A model generated the notes under the pieces. It did not search any database. It was given only the letters and a program-made list of their open reading frames with translations, and had not been told where the DNA came from. From Diphasiastrum complanatum (lineage: Eukaryota; Streptophyta; Lycopodiopsida; Lycopodiales; Lycopodiaceae): a stretch of DNA of 64,000 bases. The DNA is taken from the NCBI GenBank assembly GCA_029204225.1, contig MU831885.1:1-64000 (forward strand), given 5' to 3'. The first letter of the stretch is position 1, and each line of letters starts with the position of its first letter. The position numbers and the translations under genes were made by a program. Shown here one piece after another: positions 1-10,560 of this stretch.

Positions 1-505
1 AGGTGCTGTCTGTTTCAGCCAGTGGACAACCTCGATAGGAACCTGTCGGAATAGACAGGACGACAAAACGACTGACGGTCAGGTCCGTCCGAAGTTTGAC
101 GTTGAACAGAGCTTCAGGGACACTTCGTGAGGGACGGGAACTGAAAACATTTAGAAAAATGGCCCAGGAATACAGTCCACAGATTCGTGATCCCGATACG
201 AACTCAAGGGACCGAGCCTGGCTCGATTCGGGTATCGTTCGGTCAAAATGGCCCTTCAACGGGATAGATACGCAATTAGGTCAAGCGAAATGGACTAGTT
301 TTGCAACTTTCCATCCGACGGCCCCGTTTCTCCAAACGGGATCCGTTTCAGGTGCCGTCTATTTCGGCCAGTGGACAACCTCGATAGGAACCTGTGGGAA
401 CAGACAAGACGAGGAAACGACCGACGATCGGCCCGCAACGTCCGTCCGAAGTTCAACGTTAAACAGGGCTTCAGGGACACTTTGTCCGGTCAGGACCTAA
501 AAACT
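1..505. repeat. Tandem duplication, period about 349 bp
   Basis: The first about 150 bases (from AGGTGCTGTC) recur from position 350 (AGGTGCCGTC) with scattered substitutions, for example GTGGACAACCTCGATAGGAA in both. The offset is 349 bp, so the window opens inside a tandem array whose earlier part is cut off. The open frames across it have no recognisable domain and change between copies, so I do not call a gene. The GC content is higher than in the DNA that follows. It could be part of a satellite or of an LTR. Confidence 0.7.
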
Positions 506-580
506 GGGAGATGTTTCGGAGCCCCCGTGTTGGTACGCAAAATTTTGACAGCGTGTTGTAGCGTGTTGAAGTAGTGCCAT

Positions 581-783
581 AAGTGATTAGTAAGTTGTTG
601 AAGTTCATCCGGGGAGAAACCGATCTCATCAACCGAGACACAATGGTGTGTAGGTCTTGTGGTTTTCTGTAGTGAATGACACAATTTTGCATAAGTAATT
701 AGTAAGTTGTTGAAGTTCATCCAGGGGGAAACCGATCTCATCATATAAGACATAGTAGTGTGTAGGTCTTGTGGTTTCCTGTC
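581..783. repeat. 112-bp tandem pair
   Basis: AAGTGATTAGTAAGTTGTTG at 581 recurs at 693 (one mismatch), and the similarity runs through TGTGTAGGTCTTGTGGTTT at the end of both units. The minus-strand frames repeat the same peptide (ending near NFNNLLITY) because of this duplication. I see no independent reason to call it coding. Confidence 0.75.
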
Positions 784-890
784 TTGAGAGCTTGTCACTC
801 TTCTAATGAGCATTGATTTCCCCCAGAGACTTCTGGTCCTGAGAGCTTGTCACTCTTCTGGTGAGCGTTCACCTCTCCCAAATCCTCTGG
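784..890. repeat. 55-bp tandem pair
   Basis: GAGAGCTTGTCACTCTTCT at 786 recurs at 841, 55 bp later, followed in both by a GTGAGC/ATGAGC-ATT segment. With the two repeats before it, this gives three different tandem periods (349, 112, 55) inside the first 0.9 kb. Confidence 0.65.
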
Positions 891-1500
891 TGAGCATTCA
901 CTTCTTTGAGACAGTCACTGATGCACCCTAAACCCTAAATCAGTAATATGTTTGCCATACAAACCACCATCTTCACTCCAAACCACTTTCAGATCTTTCT
1001 TTGCCGCTTTTTTGGAGCTTAGTTCTCAATGAAGGTTCATAATAATATATGAACTGCTCATTAGTCATCGTTGTTTGGTAATATCTCAGTTATGGGAGGC
1101 ATGGGCAGTGGTTAGGTCTTCTGATAATTAATTCCGAGGGGGGGGGGAAGGGGCCATAAATTGCTTTTATTTCGCTCTGGGGATGTGGGACAGCGTGGAC
1201 TAGTGCCTGTATTTTTATTCCTTTTTTTGAAAAAAAAAATTTGAAAATGGAGAATGCGTCCGAACGCGGACACGTGAGTGATTAGTCCACTTAGCCTACC
1301 CATGAATACAGTGTCTTAGTGCTACGCCAACCCCATGTCGTACACATGTGGCTATAAGACCACCGGTCACATGTTGGCTAACCCTAGTCACTGCCCGCCA
1401 GATTACAAGTTAACCTAGTGCTCTACCAAACTCACCAAGCAGCACGTTGCATGCAAATACACCAGGTTGCGATTGTAACACACCTAGACATGACTGGCCT
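891..1500. other. Stretch with no recognised gene
   Basis: Two copies of the plant telomere-type heptamer lie at 926-939 (CCCTAAACCCTAAA), which can also act as a telo-box promoter motif. A run of ten G occurs at 1138-1147. No coding similarity is recognised. The part after 1,300 may already belong to the 3' flank or LTR of the minus-strand gypsy remnant that follows. Confidence 0.4.
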
Positions 1501-1757
1501 TAGGTGCCTCTGATGGGGAGATATCAACTGTCTCAAATTGGTCCTATGATATCTGGAGCTACCGCTCTCGTCAAAATATGTTGGATCCTAACACTCTCTC
1601 TCTCCTCAAGAATGTCATCGCTCCTCGATGACAAACTCAAGACAGGACCTTTGTAGCTAGACCTAGTTGTCCCATGTCGCTTCGGACAATGGTAATCCTT
1701 TCTAAACTACCAAAAACTTAAGGATCGAACAATTTCTTAGTCGTCATTGTCTCCATA

Positions 1758-3065
1758 CTAAGATATGCTCGGGCCATGATCTATCATATGTTGTTCTTGT
1801 AGGGCTATGACACTGCCCACTAGGCTATCACCTCCATGCAAACATTTCTTTAAACGACTTCCATGAAAAACCGGATGCACATTGCATCCCTCACGCAGTT
1901 GCAACTTATAAGCTACCTCACTGACCTTTTTGATAATTTGCCATGGTCCACATACCTTGGTGATAGCTTTGCACACTTGCCAGTTCTCATCACCTTAGAT
2001 TTAGGTGGCACTAGCAAAAAGGCCATATCACCTCTCTTGAAGTCCCTGTACAAGCGATTTTCATGTACATAAGTCTCCACTCTAGCTTGAGCCTTGGAAA
2101 GACTTTAACGCGCTTAATCCAACTTAGCGTGCCTTTAATTCAAGAACTCTACAACGCTAGGTACCTTCCTAGGAATCCCTAGAGTCGTTGGACTCATCAG
2201 CTGGAATTTGATTAAGCTCAAATGGGCTCATCCCTGTGGACACATGCTTTTTATCATTATACACATACTCTACTAATGGCAAATATTTCACCCAATTAGT
2301 CTGCATTTCACTAACATATGCTCTAAGCATATCCTCTAGGACCTGGTTGACTATCTCAGTTTGCCCATTCGTTTGTGCGTGTTCACTACTACCCTTCCAC
2401 AATTGTGTTCCCAATTTGGCGAACAACGCTGTCCAAATTCCAAAATGTTCCTGTGAAGTTGGGATCCCTGTCTGAGATAATGGACTTTGGAAATCCATGG
2501 AATCTCACTACATGATCAATGAACAATTCTGTAACTTGCGGAGCTATCACTTTGGCGGCAATAAAATGAGCCATCTTAGTGAACCTGTCCACAAGTACCA
2601 AGATCGAATCCATCACTTCGTAGTCCAACAATAAAACCCATAGAGATGCCCTCCCACCGACTGTGGGGAGGGGGAAGGGGGGGGGTTATCTCCAATAAAT
2701 GGGGTAAACTAGGCGAACTTGCCCTCTCTGCCTCGTTCACCTGACAAGGCGTGCAGCACCGAATGTACTCTCTGATGTCTCGCCGCATATGTGGCCAGAA
2801 GAAGTGCCGACTTACTAACACAGATGTCTTATCCATTCCATGATCCCCTACGCGAGGACTACCATGACACTCGTGAAGGATCTTATGGCGAAGTCCATTC
2901 ATGTTTGGCACGTAATATTTTTTATCTCTCTTTAGCACACCTCCCACTATGGCGTACGCAAGATATGTGTATGCCTCATCAGGGGAGATAGATGTGGCTG
3001 CTCCGTCCGAAATACCAATAATGATGTGTGCAATAGGCCACACACGCTTGCAGTGCTCATCTCTT
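1758..3065 (-). pseudogene. Ty3/gypsy integrase remnant, copy A
   Basis: Read on the minus strand, this is the integrase end of a gypsy pol polyprotein, in pieces. From 3,043 down, the zinc-binding domain is visible (HKILHECHGSP ... RCCTPCQ). Next come the start of the catalytic core (LVDRFTKMAHF, then ISDRDPNFTG) and its end (QTNGQTEIVNQVLEDMLRAYV). At 1,758-1,976 lies the C-terminal part (WQIIKKVSEVAYKL, VHPVFH). At least two frameshifts separate these blocks. The copy is 5'-truncated at about 3,065: no RNase H or reverse transcriptase follows upstream on the minus strand. The family normally cuts and joins element cDNA into the genome in the nucleus; this copy cannot be functional. A 3' LTR may lie below 1,750, but I could not fix its ends. 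Confidence 0.9.
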
Positions 3066-3103
3066 TGTTGAGCCTATCTAATCTCATTAATATGCTAACA
3101 GTA

Positions 3104-3170
3104 ATAAAGATCAATAAAGATCAATTTATGATCAATAAAGATCAATTTATGACTAATAAGGATCAAAACT
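3104..3170. repeat. Short tandem repeat of GATCAATAAA/GATCAATTTATG
   Basis: Three to four near-copies of GATCAATAAAGATCAATTTATG follow one another here, just beyond the truncated end of the gypsy integrase remnant. Confidence 0.6.
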
Positions 3171-3724
3171 GAAAATACACTACACCAATCCAGAATGCTA
3201 AAAGTAGAATAATTAAGTCTAAATGATACTAGACAAAGTACACTTCACTACCATTTAACGATGTACGCAACATTCAATTAGATGAAGTACAACAAGAAGG
3301 TACAAACTATAACTATCATTCTTTGTTAAGTCTTGTTGACACAAGTACAAGTGGCATTTTATAAATGGTAACATCAAGTACAATCATGAGAGTACAATGA
3401 GGCAGCATCAAGTTACACAAATGATGGCCATACGAACTCACGAGATGCCCTCTTATTTATAGGCATTTTGTTTTCTCTCTCTAGTCTCACCTACCCCTAG
3501 GTGCCTACCCTACCTACTCACCTAGCACACCTACTTCAACTACCTCACCTACCTTCTTACTAGACAACACAAGTAAAATGTACTAGTTTGATGTAGACTA
3601 TTAGTAGAGGTTCATGTAGGCTTTACTATCTATACAAAAATTACATAGGGGTCTAAAGAAAAGCTTTTGGCCTATACAATTTAATTTCTAGATTTACATT
3701 AATCATCTGTCAATAACCAAGCCT
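3171..3724. other. AT-rich gap without a gene
   Basis: About 550 bases separate the two integrase remnants. I see no coding similarity. It contains a run of CTACC/CACCTA-rich words (about 3,480-3,550) but no clear LTR end, tRNA or splice structure. Confidence 0.4.
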
Positions 3725-4010
3725 TCTTTTGTCACTTTGATGTAAGCACTTCCTTAAGTGGCTTACATGGAAAACTAGATGCACTTGACCACCTCACCAA
3801 TTTTCTTAATGACCTTCCATGGTTCACACCTTGGTGGTGTTTCTTAGACTTACAAGTGTATATTACCTTCGACTTGGAAGGAATTCGCAAAAAAGACTAA
3901 AGCGCCCACTTCCAACTCCCCCTAAAGGTACAATGCTCGCATGCATAACCTTTTGCTCGTGCTTGAGCCTTGAAAGAGTTTAGCCTCATAGCCTCAAGCC
4001 TACCCTGCAT
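3725..4010 (-). pseudogene. Ty3/gypsy integrase C-terminal remnant, copy B
   Basis: On the minus strand this segment again carries the integrase C-terminal region: PPSKSKV-like and then PWKVIKKIGEV, the same place in the protein as WQIIKKVSEVAYKL in copy A. The nucleotide order of landmarks (TTCCATGG, CACCTTGGTG, CTTGAGCCTTGAAAGA) parallels 1,850-2,100. Stops and indels are frequent. It is a second, more decayed member of the same family in the same orientation, not an extension of copy A. The remnant may run on to about 4,160. Confidence 0.7.
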
Positions 4011-4404
4011 CCTGGTTAAAAACTCACCAGCACCTAAGGAATACGTATGATAACTGGACACGCTAGTTAATAACCATAAGTCAACATACGAGCCCTATGA
4101 TCCTAAGTTTTCTACAATTCAAGTGATCTTCCAACTTTCACCAACTACCATCACTCAAGTGCTTCTACAAAGCTAGCAATACCCACAAAATAGTACTTAG
4201 TTGAGATGGCTGACCTATTGACAACGCCACTTGGGAGCCCATTGATGATATTGCCCATATGCTATTGCTCGACAATTAGGCCATGTCTTGAGTGACCACC
4301 ATTGATTCTCATACTTTATAGGCTTCTTAGCCTTGGTCTATGATATCATTTCGATTGTTTTTAAGCATCAATAGTAGCTGTCTTTTAACACACATTCTTC
4401 TGAA

Positions 4405-4912
4405 GCCCACATTGAGAGCAATGTCTTGTTGGTAGGGGAGTGTTATGGACATACCACATAAGTAGTATAGGATCTTACTTTGTAGCAGTGACATTATTGG
4501 TCATATGACTTGGTTTTTATTGTTGGGTCCAATTTATTGTTTTTAAGGGCTTAATCAGTATTTGTCATATGGTTGATGGACCCTACCAAACGTGGGGTAG
4601 GCCCACCAGGAACCCACTAGTCCTTGAGATTATTTTTGCTCTTCGTTATTGGTGTTAGGGTCCACTAGCCCTAATCTTATAGTAGCTTCTTGGAAGGTTT
4701 CCCAGAAGGTCCTCCAAATCACTATGAATTAGCCCTTAATTGGTCCATCTATGGCTTATTATTTGACATTCTTTCCTTGTAGCTCTTAAACTAATGATAA
4801 TAAGTGATGTTCTTTCAGTGTTCTTTGTTGAAGAATTGTATTGTGCTCATTCATTAGTATCTATTGCTCTTCAAGTGATGCCAAAATTTGTGATAAATAG
4901 GTTCGTACCAGC
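4405..4912 (+). repeat. Putative LTR (3' end of a gypsy element, plus strand)
   Basis: The sequence GTTGGTAGGGGAG followed directly by TGTTATGGAC at 4,441 resembles the purine-rich tract plus LTR start at the end of plant gypsy elements. A possible LTR would run to about 4,912 (..ACCAGCA). No partner LTR, target duplication or plus-strand pol is visible, so this may be a solo or truncated LTR. Confidence 0.35.
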
Positions 4913-5163
4913 AATGTTGCTAAGCAGTCCGAAACAAATAAACAAAGCAACAAAAGGCAGGAAAACTGGTAGAAAACATCCTTATCTACAAACAAATGTT
5001 TTTGCATGTCAAGAAGAGACAAAAAACAAAACACAAAAAAACTAACATAAAAAATTTCAACACTAAAGAATTTACACCAAAATGAATGCCCATTGATCTC
5101 ATTCAATGATGGCAAACAACGACATCAAACTGGCTTACAAATTGCAAGACATAAATTTCAAGG

Positions 5164-5430
5164 TCATCTTTCTTGTGTAACATAAAAACATTTTGCATCA
5201 GGCTCTCGACGAGACTTGGTCAAATCAAGAAGTCTCGACTTTGAAAAATCTAAAGGTAGCTTAAAAAATCTCAAATGGCAATGCCAATATTTTGGTACAT
5301 CAATTCTAGCACTTCCATCAGACTCAAGGTGCTCCTTCACAAGCGTCCGAAGCACAGCTACATAACATTGGGCATCCCTAGGCCCTTTGGTGCAATTGTA
5401 GGACCCATGAGGCAGATGTTGGTCCCTTCA
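5164..5430 (-). pseudogene. Unidentified coding-like fragment (possible last exon)
   Basis: A minus-strand frame runs from about 5,430 to a TGA at 5,164, with a balanced amino-acid composition (includes TLVKEHLESDGSARIDVPKYW). Just upstream in the same frame are a TAG and a TGA, so an exon would have to start after them; AG acceptor-like sites exist there. I do not recognise the protein. It could be the terminal exon of the gene whose first exon may lie at 5,871-6,290, or a pseudogene scrap. Confidence 0.3.
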
Positions 5431-5870
5431 TGGCTACATAAATGCAATGTGCATAAAACTTTGGCGAGAGGACCTACAGCTACTGAACTGGGCCCTCCGG
5501 GCATTAATTATTCGACAGCTTGAAAAAGAACTGTGCTAACGTATGTATCCAATGGTAAATTAGAAGCAAGTAATAATCTGATCTCTGAACTTACTTTTTA
5601 CCATTAATACCTACAGAACGGAAAAAGTGAAAGCACAGCTGTGGCATTATATCAAACTTCAATGTCCCAGATCTCTAGATGCTGCACTAACGGAGTCATT
5701 ATCACTTTAATAATAAAGTTCTTTCCTGAAGATTGATTCTGTTTCTGAAAGTTCTGGTCATCCAGCAGTAGCATACAAGACTTAAGTCCAAACTGCTAAA
5801 ATCAGAAGCCTTTATTTTTGACAAAACAAAAGCATTAACAGACTATTGCTACTAGGATAAAAGCAGCTAC

Positions 5871-6290
5871 CTTTGACAAATCTTCGGAATTTTCATGGGA
5901 ACTCATTTTCGTGGCACAGCCGAGGTGGCTAACACCAGAGGCAGGTACGATCCTTGACCTAATTGGCTGATGACTCTTGTTGATTGGATCAAACCCCGGG
6001 ATGTGAGTAGCTTCTAAAATGCGGGGCGCCTTCAAAGAGCGTACAAATGCGCACTTGGGAGAAGCGCTAAAGAAAGATGCAGCGCATTCTTGACCTTGCA
6101 GCAGCGACGTGGATCCCAAAAGAGCGCGCAATAATGTGAAAATGTGAGAATGCGTATTAATTGCAGGAGGCATGAGAAGAATGAATTGCGTATGACTACT
6201 AGAATTTGGAAGCTGACGACAACAAGATATGCAACAATGATGAAGTGCTCCAATTAGTTGGAACTTAAACAATTTTACTTTAGTGAACAA
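5871..6290 (-). CDS. Candidate first exon of an unidentified gene
   Basis: An open minus-strand frame starts at 6,290, with a second ATG at 6,173, and runs into TTTGTCAAAG followed by GTAGCT, a good plant 5' splice site. From the inner ATG the product starts MPPAINTHSHIFTLL and is rich in S, A, R and hydrophobic residues with few acidic ones, as in organelle transit peptides; acidic residues appear only near the exon end (SHENSEDLSK). About 270 bases downstream a pyrimidine-rich TTTTTCCGTTCTGTAG could be the acceptor. A GA microsatellite lies immediately upstream (6,323-6,350), a common arrangement in plant 5' leaders. No domain identifies the protein, and transcription is not shown. Confidence 0.35.
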
Positions 6291-6319
6291 AACAAGATGG
6301 TACTCTCAAAAATGTGTGT

Positions 6320-6322
<3 letters not shown>

Positions 6323-6350
<28 letters not shown>
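6323..6350. repeat. (GA)n microsatellite
   Basis: Uninterrupted GA dinucleotides of about 28 bp, just upstream of the candidate minus-strand exon. Confidence 0.95.
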
Positions 6351-6353
<3 letters not shown>

Positions 6354-6547
6354 TCCTTAAACAAAACGCTATTTGCACATTCTCATTAGTCACGTTTGCC
6401 TTGGAATGTCATTGAAAATCTAGAGAGAGAACATGTGTGTTTTGGGAAGCTTTTAGAGAGAGAACACGTGTTTTTTGAAACTTTTGGACGGAAGTTTCTA
6501 GAGAGAGAAAAACCAGGTGTAAAATTGTGAGGCTCACAAGAATGTGA

Positions 6548-6551
<4 letters not shown>

Positions 6552-6591
<40 letters not shown>
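6552..6591. repeat. (GA)n microsatellite
   Basis: Uninterrupted GA dinucleotides of about 40 bp. The DNA between the two GA tracts also carries several short AGAGAGA words (6,421-6,510), so the pair may be one decayed purine tract. Confidence 0.95.
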
Positions 6592-6593
<2 letters not shown>

Positions 6594-6599
6594 ACATGA

Positions 6600-7747
6600 A
6601 GGAGTTTCGGCTTACTTGGCTCGTTGACATGGGTCAATAGGGGTTGTCGACCAAGTTGTGGCCAAGTCTTGGGTCTCTTGCCTCCAAGTATGTCGACGGG
6701 TTCGTTGACTCCTTCGTGTGGTTAGCAGGATCTTTGAATAGCATGTGGCCAATGCAAGGAAACCAATTGACCTCCCACCACTAAGCTTATTTGCAAGCAA
6801 CAAAGAGAGATGTCATGTGCAACATGTTTCTATCATCATGTGGAGCAAAGACATCATAATGCTCCACTTGTGAAAGCCTCCAAAGAAACATTGTTTCACT
6901 GAAGAAGAAGCTGGTGAATTTAGGTGGTTCATGATTAAAACGGGTTGCACATCTAAGGAGCATACTTCTTTGGTCGTATGCTTATTTTCTTGTAGAATTG
7001 CTAGTTTTTCAAATGCTTATTTTTGTGTCATGACCATGATTGCACTAATCTCGAGTTAATGTCCCATAAGGAGGTCAGTAGGCCTAGCTCGACCTACAAA
7101 TTAATTATGACTATGAAATTAACGTTGGTTAATGACCACCTAGATTTTTCCTAGGAATCTACAAGAAAATGCAATTTAAGATTAGAGTAGTCTATCTGAT
7201 AGGGATCACCATGCATTCTCCTTCGAGGTTACAAGTACTCCCTTAATTCTATGTTTTGGATAAGCCCCCAAATTGTCTCTCTTTCAAGAAGCTAATAATG
7301 TTTGTCTGTGTCTGTGAACAATCTATTATCTTTCTTCTATGATTTTGTTCTACTAATAGGTTTTCTATTGCCTATAGAAACTAGTTTTTGAATTTGTTTG
7401 GTGTCTTTGTATTTTTTGGCAAGCTTATTAGGAGCCTCAAGGTTACTAGGCAAAGTAGCTCACATATGAATATCTTGTTATAGGGCCTTAGGTTTGTCTA
7501 GGTGGGGATGCAACACATAAGCAATGTTATGAATTGAGATAAGACCTATATGTGAAAGATTTCAGATCCTTAAGATCCAATCTACTTGAATGATCTTTGG
7601 TTAGAAAGAGAAATACACTACCAATTTCACCAATGTAGAAAAATCAGCATCTACACACAATTTGAGATGCAAACACTAATAGAACTTGATCAAACTTTAA
7701 TGAAATGATTATGTACTGTTGTTGTCCGTACAAAACCAGCAAGCTAC
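6600..7747. other. Stretch with no recognised gene
   Basis: More than 1.1 kb without a domain I can name. Short frames exist on both strands at 6,612-6,803, but none has family similarity or splice context. The region ends at the LTR of the copia remnant. Confidence 0.4.
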
Positions 7748-8181
7748 TGTATTTCACACGTGTGGATCCAAAAATAGCAAATATAGATCATTCTACACAT
7801 AGAATTGCAAGTAATCACCAAGATAGTGCACCAATGGATAGTAGAACCCAAGAGAACCATGTATAAGCATGAAATGAGATAGAGAAGAGAGAAGATGACT
7901 CTCTCCACGAGTTACATCCTTTTATAACAGGTCCAAACCCTATTTGGCCACTTGGGTTTCCCACCAAAATGCTAACCCTACCAATTTTGGGTCTAGATTC
8001 AATGTACCCAACTTATTTAAATTGAATCTACTCAAACTCGCATTCAAAAGTGTTTATTCAAATGAAATTTAGACTAATGAACTTTGAAAAGTCAACCTCT
8101 AAGTCTAAAACAAGTTTTGGTCTCAATATGCCAAATATGAAAATATTGCAAAATGTGATGAAACTAGTTGAATCTTTCACA
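7748..8181 (-). repeat. Copia 3' LTR (434 bp)
   Basis: Read on the minus strand, the LTR begins TGTGAAAGATTCAACTAG immediately after a GAAGAGGGAG polypurine tract and ends CCACACGTGTGAAATACA. It therefore has the usual TG...CA ends, with a CACACGTGTG palindrome near the end. A TATA-type sequence (TTATAAAAGG, minus strand) lies near 7,920. The end sequence resembles the LTR of the full-length element at 43.9-50.1 kb, but the rest does not. No 5' LTR partner remains in the window. Confidence 0.8.
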
Positions 8182-8745
8182 CTCCCTCTTCAACTAGTTT
8201 TAGCATAGACTTTGATAATACTCCAAGTGAAGTCCTATGCTTCATGAACAAGTCTTTTCCCAATGCTTTGGTGAAGATATCAGCTACACATTCCCTTGAA
8301 GACACATGTTGAAGCTCCACCTCCTTTGCAATGACTCGCTCCCTCACAAAATGATATTGTATCTCAATATGCTTGCTCCTAGCATGAAAAATAGGATTGG
8401 ATGCCATTTTTTGGGCTGATTGATTGTCACAAAAGATGATTGGGCTCTCTGAAAAATCCAGCAAGTGAAGATCCTTGATCATCCTCTTGATCCATACCAT
8501 CTCCTTTGTGCAATGTGTAAGAGCTTTGTACTCGGCCTCACTAGATGACAATGAGATAGTGGCTTGTTTCTTTGACATCCATGATATAGCTCTATCACCT
8601 ATGAAAATACAATAAGAACTAATGGATTTTCTATCCATTACATCTCCAGCATAGTCCAAATTTGAAAATCCAAAAAGATTAGGTGATGATCCCTCATACA
8701 ATATGCCAAAATCTCGAGTTCCAATGATGTACCTCAAAACTCACT
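8182..8745 (-). pseudogene. Copia RNase H domain
   Basis: An uninterrupted minus-strand frame of about 186 codons gives the C-terminal RNase H of Ty1/copia pol. It includes FGFSNLDYAGD, SLSSSEAEYKAL and CDNQSAQKMASNPIFHARSK, and ends HVSSRECVADIFTKALGKD before the stop next to the LTR. RNase H would degrade the RNA strand during reverse transcription. The domain itself looks intact, but the reverse transcriptase that should precede it is absent: the copia similarity starts abruptly at VLRYIIGTRDFGI and the DNA above 8,745 is unrelated. Confidence 0.9.
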
Positions 8746-9830
8746 TTCCTAGCTTCCAATGCTCCTAGCATAGTTTTTACCAATAGAACTTTGATCCATC
8801 ATAAGAATGATCTTCTTTCTAAGAATAGATCTCCTTTCAATGATCATGTAATTCTCAAAATAGAAACAACCATAATTGATATAGAGAATAGTGTCCACTT
8901 GGGATGCTTCACTATTTCTTACATCAATTTTACATGTAAAAATGTGACTAGAACATGAAGAATCAAATAGAATGTAAATGAAATGATTCCACCATGCTTC
9001 CAACTCTGAACTCTCTGGAAAAATACAGCAAACAAACAATAAATGTGAATGATAAACTTTTGCTTGCATGTCTCCTCCTCCTTTGTCCTTTGTTGCCTTG
9101 TATCCACCATGATACTCCATGAATGAGCCTCCATCTTCATCTTGCCACAAGAAACCATCAAACCTTGGAAATCCATGAGTAGGTGAGTACATTAATGATG
9201 CAAATCTAGCACCACATGACTCCATAAACCAAGTAGTCCATCTTCAAGATCTACTTGACACAAGAAAATGACCATGAATTTACCAAAAATTGACAATCTC
9301 CAAGTATTGGCACCAAGTAGCTCAACACTTGAGAACTTAGCCATGGATGAGTGACATAATGAACCTCCAAGAGCTTCATTTCCATCAGCAAAATCAGCCA
9401 AAAATGCTAGTACAAATCCAACATCAAAACAATGCTCACCAATGTAGCTAGTTTTACCATATCTTGACAATTTGCACACATCCACATGAAATTGCTCAAA
9501 CATGAGATAGAACAAGTAAAGTAAACTTGAACAACACTTCCTTGCTGCTCCTTTGACCTTACTTGAGTCTTCAATATGCTGCAAAAACAGATCCATAACA
9601 CCTTTGCCAATTACCTGTCCTTTGATGCTCTTGACTAGCTCCAAATTGCCAACTTCCCTTTTGACTAGTTGAAGCGCTTTGAGATCAATTTCTTGATCTT
9701 CAACTTGATAATCAAAGTCATTGATCAAACTTTGTTTTCCAGATCCAATACTTGATTTTACAGCAAGATAACATCCATCCACTTGCATAGCTCCATGTAC
9801 ACAAGAAGATCCTCCAAAAGATGTTTCACT
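8746..9830 (-). other. Foreign segment replacing the copia reverse transcriptase
   Basis: Between the integrase end (9,831) and RNase H (8,745) about 1.1 kb carries no reverse transcriptase motif. The minus-strand frame of the copia integrase continues open through it for about 210 codons to a stop at 9,192, ending LWSHVVLDLHH. The peptide is rich in G, S, F and L and includes QVIGKGVMDLFLQHIEDSS and FVLAFLADFADGNEAL. I do not recognise it. It could be captured host sequence, part of another element, or filler left after a deletion. Confidence 0.6.
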
Positions 9831-10325
9831 CTTCATAAGAGCTTGATACTCAAGATCCATTGGTTGGATCCACTCCTCTTCTTTCCTTGCTTGATCTACA
9901 CTTGTAGGCTCATCCAAAGAGGTTGGGAAAGCAACATAATTTCCAGAAACTAGTTGCTTACCCTTTTGATCATATGTGAGCCTTGAAGGTACTTGTCTTT
10001 CTCTTGATGTTCTCCTTGGCTTTTGACTTGATGAAGGTCCATCATCACCACCATCCAAAGTAGAATCCTTCTCATCAACATCAAGAATGTTAGATCCATC
10101 TACTTTACCATCAATCATGCTTGAAGACACCTTTGGAATGTTTCCCTCATAAAAAATGACATCTCTACCAACAATCACTTTGTTAGTAGAAGGAATGTAA
10201 ACCTTGTAGGCTTTACTCACCTCACTATATCCAACAAAAATACCTCTTCTTGAAGATGGATCCTCCTTGGTCCTATCATCAAGAGTAATGTTGACATAGC
10301 ATGTGCATCCAAAGGTTCTTAGAAA
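9831..10325 (-). pseudogene. Copia integrase C-terminus to start of RT
   Basis: Minus-strand reading gives LRTFGCTCYVNI, RRGIFVGYSEVSKAYKVYI and VGRDVIFYEGN, the standard end of copia integrase, then a linker (PRRTSRERQVPSRLTYD) and the first residues of the RT region (EEEWIQPMDLEYQALMK). Similarity begins at about 10,325, so gag, protease and most of integrase are missing. Together with the RNase H and LTR below, this is one 5'-truncated, internally rearranged copia copy. Confidence 0.85.
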
Positions 10326-10354
10326 GTTAGATAATCACAACTTTATGCGTTCTG

Positions 10355-10560
10355 ATTGTCCAACAGGATCTTAAAACTTAATTCATACTCTAAAAACAAG
10401 AGTATCGTCCACCGAAGAGATTGGAGATGGTTTGTGTGTGGTACTTTTGTAATCAGATTCAACGTGAAGTATAGTTCTGAAATAAATGGAAGAGCAGTAT
10501 GATATCGTGAGTTCCTCAGGCATCAAAGACAGCCATCGGTTTCACCTGAACCTAGATCAA
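10355..10560 (-). repeat. Dispersed repeat, inverted copy of 21,145-21,345
   Basis: The reverse complement shares an ordered series of words with 21,145-21,345: GATGG-TGTCTTT, GCCTGAGGAACT, ATTTCAGAACTA, TACCACACACAAA and AATCTCTTCGGTGGAC. It directly abuts the truncated end of the copia remnant. I cannot assign it to a family. Confidence 0.7.

Noticed and set aside
490-813. Minus-strand frame of 107 codons with repeated peptide
   Set aside because: The peptide repeat is explained by the 112-bp DNA duplication and no domain is recognisable.
926-939. Interstitial telomere
   Set aside because: Only two CCCTAAA units; too short to claim a telomeric remnant.
5275-5523. Plus-strand frame of 82 codons
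   Set aside because: Overlaps the minus-strand coding-like fragment on the opposite strand and has no domain.
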